A DNA stretch of 64,000 nt, from contig NZ_JBHRYJ010000001.1 in NCBI RefSeq assembly GCF_042648965.1, positions 496,001-560,000 of the forward strand, given 5' to 3'. The notes under the pieces were generated by a model. It did not search any database and was not told the origin of the DNA. It worked only from the letters and a program-made list of their open reading frames with translations. Of the stretch, positions 58,611 through 64,000 are shown piece by piece. Positions within the stretch are counted from its first letter, which is position 1. Every line of letters starts with the position of its first letter. Origin of the DNA: Ferrovibrio xuzhouensis (GTDB taxonomy: Bacteria > Pseudomonadota > Alphaproteobacteria > Ferrovibrionales > Ferrovibrionaceae). The position numbers and the translations under genes were made by a program.

Positions 58611-58639
58611 TATCGAGCCGATAGGGTATCGGCTCGATA
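58611..58639. terminator. Perfect 13-bp inverted repeat between acyl-CoA ligase and Fnr-type regulator
   Basis: TATCGAGCCGATA-GGG-TATCGGCTCGATA lies 12 nt past the ligase stop, followed by TTTAT. It may terminate the upstream operon, although the 3-nt loop and short T-run are unusual, or it may be a protein-binding site for the following regulator. Confidence 0.55.
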
Positions 58640-58746
58640 TTTATCGGAAAACTGCGGCAGAATGACGCTGCGACCCGGCGCGCGCAGGCCCGCGCCCGGC
58701 CGCAGGGTATGATGGCTTCGACGACTGAAGACTGCTGGAGCTCGCC

Positions 58747-59529
58747 ATGACCGTTGTTGCCTTCGAATCCCCGCCCCGTCACAGCACTGTACGCTCCGCC
58801 GGGCCGGTGCATGGCCAGGTGCGCGGCGCGGTCAGCGATCCCTGCACCACCTGCACGGTGCGCCAGCTCAGCATCTGCGCCGGCCTCGACCACGACGACT
58901 GGAACCGCCTGAAGCAGATCAACCACACCATGGTGCTGGAGCCGCATCGCCTGCTGTTCCAGGAGGGCGATCCGGCCGAGCACGTCTATACCGTCACCAC
59001 CGGGCAGCTCAGCCTGTCGCTGTCGCTGCCCGACGGCCGGCGCCAGATCACCGAATTCCTCGGCCCGGGCGATTTCATCGGCCTCGGCCTCGACGGCGAC
59101 ATGACCCATCACATCCTGACCGCCGAGACGCTGACCGAGGTGCATGTCTGCCGCTTTCCGCGTGGCGCTTTCGCCCGCGCCATGGAACAGAGCGCACCGC
59201 TCGGCCGCCGCGTGCTGTCGTTCGCCAGTCGGCGCATCGCCGCCGCCGGCGAGCAGCAGCTGATGCTCGGCCGCAAGACCGCAGTGGAACGCGTCGCTTC
59301 CTTCCTGCTGCGCGCGGCGCGGCGTAACGAGGACCGCGGCGCGCCGGCCTCGCCGCTGACCCTCGCCATGACCCGCAACGAGATCGCCGACCATCTCGGC
59401 CTGACCCTGGAAACGGTCAGCCGCGGCTTCAGCCGCCTGCGCCAGCTCGGCGTGATCCGGCTGGATGGCGCCGACCGGGTGACGCTCAGCGATCTCGGCA
59501 GACTCGTGGAGCTGGCCGGCGGCGACTGA
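58747..59529 (+). CDS. Fnr-type Crp-family transcriptional regulator (oxygen sensor)
   Basis: 260 aa. An N-terminal cysteine cluster CTTCTVRQLSIC (Cys 33, 36, 44; C-x2-C-x7-C) plus a central Cys 135 (VHVCRFP) matches the four cysteine ligands of a 4Fe-4S cluster in FnrN/AadR-like regulators. A cyclic-nucleotide-like domain (~45-160) is followed by a helix-turn-helix (~205-235, TRNEIADHLGLTLETVSRGFSRL, split: NEIADHLGLTLETVSRGFSR), with E-SR recognition residues of the Fnr type, which bind TTGAT-N4-ATCAA. It lies in front of the ferredoxin-NADP reductase gene, 129 nt away. Confidence 0.9.
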   Translation: MTVVAFESPPRHSTVRSAGPVHGQVRGAVSDPCTTCTVRQLSICAGLDHDDWNRLKQINHTMVLEPHRLLFQEGDPAEHVYTVTTGQLSLSLSLPDGRRQITEFLGPGDFIGLGLDGDMTHHILTAETLTEVHVCRFPRGAFARAMEQSAPLGRRVLSFASRRIAAAGEQQLMLGRKTAVERVASFLLRAARRNEDRGAPASPLTLAMTRNEIADHLGLTLETVSRGFSRLRQLGVIRLDGADRVTLSDLGRLVELAGGD

Positions 59530-59658
59530 GCACCTGCGCCCAGGGTCCCGCGCGTTCCGCTGGAAAATCAGCGGATTAGGCGAACCAGCCCCCTGTATCT
59601 GGCGGCGACGGCCGGGACCGGCTAAAAAGGCCCGCCCCGCCAGACGCAGTCCGGATCG

Positions 59659-60729
59659 ATGACCCATTCCACAGATGTAGCCATTGTCGGTGCCGGCCCG
59701 GTCGGCCTGTTCGCCGTGTTCGAATGCGGCATGCTCGGCTTCCGCAGCCATGTGATCGACACGCTGGATGCCATCGGCGGCCAGTGCAGCGCGCTGTATC
59801 CGGAAAAGCCGATCTACGACATCCCGGGCTATCCGCAGATTTCCGGCGGCGACCTGGTCGAGCGGCTGGAAGCACAGGCCGCCGCCGTGCATCCGGTCTA
59901 CCATCTCGGCCAGCGCGTCGAGAAACTGGAGCGCCTGGCCGGCGGCCATGCGGACGGCCGCCGCTTCCGCCTGACCACCTCGAAGGGCACCGTGATCGAG
60001 GCCGGCGCGGTGATCATCGCCGCCGGTGCCGGCGCCTTCGGCCCGAACCGGCCGCCGCTCGACGGCATCACGGCCTACGAAGGCCGGCCCGAAGGCAGCG
60101 GCGTGCAGTATCTGGTGCGCAGAACGGAAGCCTATCGCGGCAAGAGTGTGGTAATCGCCGGCGGCGGCGACAGCGCGGTCGACTGGGCGCTGGCGCTGCA
60201 CGGCATCGCATCGCAGATATTCTTCGTGCATCGCCGCGACCAGTTCCGCGCCGCGACTGAAAGCGTGGCAAAGCTGCGCGCGCTGCAGGGTCCGAATACC
60301 GGAACGACGGGACTGGAGATCGTGGTGCCGTACCAGCTCGCCGGACTTGCGGGCGACAACGGTATGCTGTCAGAGGTGACGGTCGCCTCGCTGGACGGCA
60401 ACCGCCGCCGCCTGCCCGCCGATGCCCTGCTCGCCTTCTTCGGGCTGAAGACCGACCTCGGCCCCATCGCGCAATGGGGCGTGGCGCTGGAACAGCATCA
60501 CCTGCCGGTCGATCCGGCAACCTGCCAGACCTCCGAGCCCGGTATCTTCGCCATCGGCGATGTGGCCAGCTATCGCGGCAAGCTCAAGCTGATTCTGACC
60601 GGCTTTGCCGAGGCCGCAACGACGGCGCATGCGATCTTCCCGCAGCTGTCCGGCGGCAAGGCGCTGCATTTCGAATATTCGACCACCAAGGGCGCGCCCG
60701 GCAGCCAGAAGGTGGACGCTCAGGGCTGA
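59659..60729 (+). CDS. Ferredoxin-NADP+ reductase, thioredoxin reductase-like type
   Basis: FAD enzyme of 356 aa that moves electrons between NADPH and ferredoxin. The FAD motif VAIVGAGPVGLFAVFECG is near residue 10, IGGQCSALYPEKPIYDIPGYP at ~39-59 is characteristic of this TrxR-like FNR class (which lacks the CxxC of thioredoxin reductase), and the NADPH motif VVIAGGGDSAVDWAL is at ~165. The C-terminal FAD loop is IFAIGDVASYRGKLKLI. Start ATG at 59659. It is downstream of the Fnr-type regulator, so oxygen-dependent control is plausible. Confidence 0.9.
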   Translation: MTHSTDVAIVGAGPVGLFAVFECGMLGFRSHVIDTLDAIGGQCSALYPEKPIYDIPGYPQISGGDLVERLEAQAAAVHPVYHLGQRVEKLERLAGGHADGRRFRLTTSKGTVIEAGAVIIAAGAGAFGPNRPPLDGITAYEGRPEGSGVQYLVRRTEAYRGKSVVIAGGGDSAVDWALALHGIASQIFFVHRRDQFRAATESVAKLRALQGPNTGTTGLEIVVPYQLAGLAGDNGMLSEVTVASLDGNRRRLPADALLAFFGLKTDLGPIAQWGVALEQHHLPVDPATCQTSEPGIFAIGDVASYRGKLKLILTGFAEAATTAHAIFPQLSGGKALHFEYSTTKGAPGSQKVDAQG

Positions 60730-60845
60730 CCGCCCCTTCCGCAAGGGAAGCTGCGGCGATTTTAGCCGCAAAAATCACAGACGGCGGCGGCCGGCTGTCC
60801 TATGATCCCGGGCATAACAACAAATAAACGTCCCGGAGAAACGCC

Positions 60846-61616
60846 ATGTCGCAGAATGTGGTCCAGCTGGACCGTCGCAATTCCTGTTCGGAAGCCGAAT
60901 GGCAGACGCGCGTCGATCTCGCCGCCTGCTACCGCCTCGTCGCCCTGTATGGCTGGGACGATCTCGTCTTCACCCATATCTCGGCCCGGGTGCCCGGCGG
61001 CCATGATCATTTCCTGGTCAACCGCTACGGCCTGATGTTCGAGGAGATGACCGCCTCGAGCCTGGTCAAGGTCGGGCTCGACGGCACGGTGATCGACGAC
61101 GATCCGAAGTCGATCAACCCGGCCGGCTTCACCATCCACAGCGCGGTGCACGAGGCACGGCCCGATGCCGGCTGCGTCATCCACCTGCATACCAATGCCG
61201 GTGTCGCCGTCTCGGCGCAGGAAGACGGCCTGCTGCCGATCAGCCAGACCGCGCTGTTTCCCTATGCGCAGATGAGCTATCACGATTACGAAGGCGTCGC
61301 CCTCAACGCGGACGAAAAGCAGCGGCTGGTCGCCGATCTCGGCCGCAGCAACATGATGCTGCTGCGCAACCACGGCACCATGGCGGTCGGTCCCACCGTG
61401 GCCGATGCCTTCCTCGGCATCTACATCCTGGAACGCGCCTGCACCATGCAGATCATGGCCCAGTCGGGCGGCGGCAGGCTGCGCGCGGTGCCGAAGCCGA
61501 TCGTCGACGGCATCCTGGCGCAGGCGAAAGAGGCCACCCGCGGCATGGGCGGGTCGCTGGCCTGGCCGGCCCTGCTGCGCAAGCTCGACCGCCTCGATCC
61601 CGGCTACCGGAACTGA
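60846..61616 (+). CDS. Class II aldolase/adducin-family protein
   Basis: 256 aa. Zinc-site residues typical of the family are in CVIHLHTNAG (~residues 115-124, HxH) and LLRNHGTMAVG (~173-183, third His). An acidic residue (HEARPDAG) precedes the HxH. It resembles fuculose aldolase/adducin-head proteins that act on small hydroxy-carbonyl compounds, but the substrate is unknown. CGGAGAAAC precedes the ATG at 60846. It is 13 nt upstream of the HD-domain gene and 117 nt downstream of the reductase, so aldolase and HD genes form an operon. Confidence 0.88.
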   Translation: MSQNVVQLDRRNSCSEAEWQTRVDLAACYRLVALYGWDDLVFTHISARVPGGHDHFLVNRYGLMFEEMTASSLVKVGLDGTVIDDDPKSINPAGFTIHSAVHEARPDAGCVIHLHTNAGVAVSAQEDGLLPISQTALFPYAQMSYHDYEGVALNADEKQRLVADLGRSNMMLLRNHGTMAVGPTVADAFLGIYILERACTMQIMAQSGGGRLRAVPKPIVDGILAQAKEATRGMGGSLAWPALLRKLDRLDPGYRN

Positions 61617-61629
61617 GGAGGCGCGCATC

Positions 61630-62226
61630 ATGAGCCACGACGCCAGCGAGCCGCGCGCCCAGTTCCGTGCCATGACCGAAGGCACCCGGGACGACTGGGC
61701 GATCATCGCCACCTCGGCGAAGGCCTTCAACACCACCCTGCCCGACCGCGTGCTGGCGCACCTGCGGCTGCTGGACGGCGATTTCGGCGGCTACCAGGTC
61801 GACCGGCTGACCCATTCGCTGCAGACCGCGACCTTCGCCCACCAGGGCGGCATGGACGAGGAATATGTCGCCTGTGCCCTGCTGCATGACATCGGCGACA
61901 CGCTCGGCTCGATGAACCACGCCGATATCGGCGCGGCGATCCTCAAGCCGTTCGTTTCCGAGAAGAACCACTGGATGCTGGAGCATCACGGCATCTTCCA
62001 GGGCTATTACTTCTTCCACTTTGTCGGCCTCGACCGCGACCTGCGCGAACAGTTCCGCGGTCATCCGCATTTCGGCCACACCGCCGAGTTCTGCGAGAAG
62101 TTCGACCAATGCGCCTTCGATCCGGAAGCCGAGACCATGCCGCTGGAGGCTTTCGAGCCGATGCTGCGCCGCCTGATGGCCAAGCCGAAGCGCTCGATCT
62201 ATCTCAAGGCCATGGAGAACGCCTGA
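61630..62226 (+). CDS. HD-domain protein resembling PhnZ/MIOX-type diiron oxygenases
   Basis: 198 aa. Ligand-type residues of the HD fold are visible: His 62 (RLTHSLQ), His 86-Asp 87 (LLHDIGD), His 97 (NHADIG), His 119 or 120 (LEHHGIFQGYY) and Asp 159 (FDQCAF). The spacing and the segments RGHPHFGHTAEFCEKFDQC and EHHGIFQGYYFF recall PhnZ-like mixed-valence diiron oxygenases rather than plain phosphohydrolases. The reaction is unknown. It follows the aldolase gene by 13 nt. Start ATG at 61630, preceded by GAGGAGG-like sequence. Confidence 0.8.
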   Translation: MSHDASEPRAQFRAMTEGTRDDWAIIATSAKAFNTTLPDRVLAHLRLLDGDFGGYQVDRLTHSLQTATFAHQGGMDEEYVACALLHDIGDTLGSMNHADIGAAILKPFVSEKNHWMLEHHGIFQGYYFFHFVGLDRDLREQFRGHPHFGHTAEFCEKFDQCAFDPEAETMPLEAFEPMLRRLMAKPKRSIYLKAMENA

Positions 62227-62241
62227 CCGCCCGACAGACGG

Positions 62242-63777
62242 TCACGGCTCCTCCTGCAGCAGCCGGCGCAGGTCGGTCTTCAGCACCTTGCCGTAGTTGT
62301 TCTTCGGCAGGGCGGGCAGGAAGCGGTACTGCTTCGGCCGCTTGAAGCGGGCGATATGGTCGAGGCAGAGCGCATCCAGCGTGGCGGCCGTCACCGCCGC
62401 GCCGTCACGGCCGACCACGAAGGCGACGACCTCCTCGCCCCAGTCCGGATGCGGCTTGCCGACCACCGAGACCTCGGCGATGTCCGGATGCTGCAGCAAC
62501 ACCTCCTCGATCTCGCGCGGATAGATGTTGCTGCCGCCCGAGATGATCATGTCCTTGCTGCGGTCCTTCAACGTCAGCCAGCCGTCTTCGTCGAAGCTGC
62601 CGACATCGCCGGTGTGCAGCCAGCCGCCGAGCAGGGCCTGCGCCGTCGCCTCCGGATTGTTCCAGTAGCCGGCCATCACCACCGGACCGCGGCAGACGAT
62701 CTCGCCGATCTCGCCCGGCGGCAGCGGGTTGTCGGCGGCATCGACCACGCGCACCTCGACATCGGTGCGCGCCACGCCGGCCGAGCCGATCCGCTCGCGG
62801 TAGCGCGGATGGCCATCGTCGACATGCATGCCCTTGTCCATGCCGGTAATCGTCATCGGCGCCTCGCCCTGGCCGTAGATCTGCGCCAGTTTCGGCCCGA
62901 GTACCCGCATCGCATCGAGCAGGTCGGCGACATACATCGGCCCGCCGCCGTAAACGATGGTCTTGAGGTTCGACGTGTCGGCCGTGGCGATCTGCGGCGC
63001 ATGGACCAGGCGATGCACCATGGTCGGCGCGAAAAAGAAGCTGCAGCCCGGCCAGTGCGCGATCAGGTCGAGCGTCTCGGCCGGGTCGAAGCCGCCGGAG
63101 TACGGGATTACCTGGTTGGCGCCGCGCGCCACATGGGGCAGGCCGTAGAGGCCGGAGCCATGGCTGATCGGCGCGCAGTGGATGATGCAGTCCTGCGGCC
63201 CGACGCGGTCGACATCGGCAAAATAGTTCAGGGTCGCGGCCCACAGGTTGCGGTGGGTCAGCATGGCGCCCTTGGGCCGGCCGGTGGTGCCCGAGGTATA
63301 GAACAGCCAGGCCAGCGCGTTCTCGTCGATGTCGCCTGCCATCGGCAGCGGCGCGGCGTCATACAGGCGGGTGAAATCCGTGCTCTCCGCGACGATCAGC
63401 CTCGGCGGCGCCGGCAGGCCGCCCAGCAGCGCCGCGAGATCGTCCGCCAGCGCCGCCGAGGCCACCACTAGCTTCGCACCGGAATTTTCGACGATCCACG
63501 CCACCTCGCGGGCATGCAGCTTGGCATTGACCGGCACCGCGGCAAGACCGGCATGCCACAGGGCGAACATCAGCTCCCAGTACTCCGGGCTGTTCTTCAG
63601 CACCAGTGCCACCCGGTCGCCGCGCTGCAGGCCACCGGCCGCGATCAGCCCGGCTGCCAGCCGGGGCACCCGCGCGCCCATCTGTGCGTAGGTCAGCCGC
63701 ACCTCGCGCCCGACCGACAGCGCCGGGCGCGTGCCCCATGTTTTCGCTGCCCGCTGCAGCAGATATGCCAGATTCAT
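62242..63777 (-). CDS. AMP-dependent acyl-CoA synthetase/ligase
   Basis: ANL-superfamily ligase, 511 aa. Motifs: YTSGTTGRPKGAMLTH (~residues 158-173), IYGQGEAPMTITG, GWLHTGDVGSFDEDGWL, RSKDMIISGGSNIYPREIEE, and the C-terminal LPKNNYGKVLKTDLRRLL with the ligase Lys. An ATG at 63810 is also in frame (MRVARGNGGTA) but GGAACGGCA just before the ATG at 63777 and the usual N-terminus MNLAYLLQR favour the latter. It is convergent with the HD-domain gene, 15 nt apart. The substrate is unknown. Confidence 0.9.
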   Translation of the reverse strand: MNLAYLLQRAAKTWGTRPALSVGREVRLTYAQMGARVPRLAAGLIAAGGLQRGDRVALVLKNSPEYWELMFALWHAGLAAVPVNAKLHAREVAWIVENSGAKLVVASAALADDLAALLGGLPAPPRLIVAESTDFTRLYDAAPLPMAGDIDENALAWLFYTSGTTGRPKGAMLTHRNLWAATLNYFADVDRVGPQDCIIHCAPISHGSGLYGLPHVARGANQVIPYSGGFDPAETLDLIAHWPGCSFFFAPTMVHRLVHAPQIATADTSNLKTIVYGGGPMYVADLLDAMRVLGPKLAQIYGQGEAPMTITGMDKGMHVDDGHPRYRERIGSAGVARTDVEVRVVDAADNPLPPGEIGEIVCRGPVVMAGYWNNPEATAQALLGGWLHTGDVGSFDEDGWLTLKDRSKDMIISGGSNIYPREIEEVLLQHPDIAEVSVVGKPHPDWGEEVVAFVVGRDGAAVTAATLDALCLDHIARFKRPKQYRFLPALPKNNYGKVLKTDLRRLLQEEP

Positions 63778-63870
63778 TGCCGTTCCGCCGTTTCCTCGGG
63801 CGACCCTCATGCGGGGTCTTCTTGCGGAATGTTACGCAAGCGCGCCCACGAGTGAAAGCCGCCAAACGAA

Positions 63871-63895
63871 AGCGGCGCCGGGATGCGGCGCCGCT
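63871..63895 (-). terminator. Terminator hairpin of the partial right-end gene
   Basis: A 9-bp perfect stem AGCGGCGCC/GGCGCCGCT with a 7-nt loop; on the minus strand it is followed by TTTCGTTT. It lies 27 nt past the stop of the gene at 63923. Confidence 0.7.
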
Positions 63896-63922
63896 GGTTC
63901 GACCGGTCCGGCGGGCACACGC

Positions 63923-64000
63923 TCAGGCGTGATGCACCAGGCCTTCTTCCGCGTTGAAGCGGTTCTGATATTTCGGCGCGATGCGCTCGACCGGCAGCAG
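63923..64000 (-). CDS. C-terminal fragment of an unidentified protein (cut by the right edge)
   Basis: The last 25 codons of a minus-strand gene, ending LLPVERIAPKYQNRFNAEEG followed by LVHHA and TGA at 63925-63923. The fragment is too short to identify. A terminator-like hairpin follows it, which supports that the frame is a real gene end. It lies upstream of the acyl-CoA ligase on the same strand. Confidence 0.6.
   Translation of the reverse strand: MLPVERIAPKYQNRFNAEEGLVHHA

Overview
The window is a GC-rich (roughly two-thirds G+C by eye), gene-dense stretch of an alphaproteobacterial chromosome. The gene content (mreBCD-mrdA-rodA, hflKC-degP, glyQ-glyS-ppdK, ilvBNC, serC-serA, a long-chain polyprenyl diphosphate synthase, MsrQ) and the repeat family seen at 17.6-17.75 kb point to a free-living Rhodospirillales-like organism; the genus cannot be fixed from sequence reading alone. 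I see no phage, transposase, integrase, CRISPR array or rRNA. One tRNA gene, tRNA-Pro(CGG), is present.

Layout. 0-5.7 kb: elongasome operon on the minus strand (mreB-mreC-mreD-mrdA-rodA; rodA runs off the left edge). 5.8-15.6 kb: branched-chain amino acid synthesis on the minus strand (ilvB-ilvN-ilvC, ilvD, leuA), interrupted by a divergent XRE regulator / DHA2 efflux pump pair. 15.7-18.6 kb: miaA, serB, a tandem palindromic repeat region and a lone ClpP-type protease. 18.6-24.7 kb: envelope quality control (hflK-hflC-degP), the Fe-S carrier Mrp/ApbC and an orphan MsrQ-like haem protein. 24.8-31.1 kb: glyQ-glyS-ppdK, where ppdK has an unusual lysine/alanine-rich N-terminal tail, plus a small zinc-ribbon membrane protein. 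31.2-33.4 kb: tRNA methyltransferase, polyprenyl diphosphate synthase, tRNA-Pro. 33.5-40.2 kb: a LIV-type ABC transporter operon that contains an acyl-CoA synthetase between its ATPase and binding-protein genes. 40.4-46.7 kb: metallo-beta-lactamase-fold hydrolase, ferric-reductase-like flavoprotein, acyl-CoA synthetase, enoyl-CoA hydratase-family protein and a TorF-type porin. 46.7-52.7 kb: ThiE/TenI-like protein, PLP homeostasis protein, lipoprotein, serA, serC with a structured leader, an unknown helical protein and a GDT1/TMEM165-type cation exporter preceded by a candidate manganese riboswitch. 53-64 kb: ComM-like ATPase, PAS protein, TetR regulator, nitronate monooxygenase-acyl-CoA ligase pair, Fnr-type regulator, ferredoxin-NADP reductase, class II aldolase and HD-domain (PhnZ/MIOX-like) pair, and another acyl-CoA ligase.

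Most genes are conserved housekeeping genes. The points most worth checking are regulatory or structural: the candidate yybP-ykoY (Mn2+) riboswitch in front of the GDT1 gene, the serC leader hairpin, the probable CTG start of livH, the histone-H1-like tail on pyruvate phosphate dikinase, the identical hairpins bracketing ilvD, the nested palindrome at 17.6 kb, Asp-to-Glu changes in key motifs of SerB and IlvB, and the aldolase/HD-oxygenase module near 61 kb. I did not find a clear undescribed multi-gene system; the aldolase-HD module is the nearest candidate.
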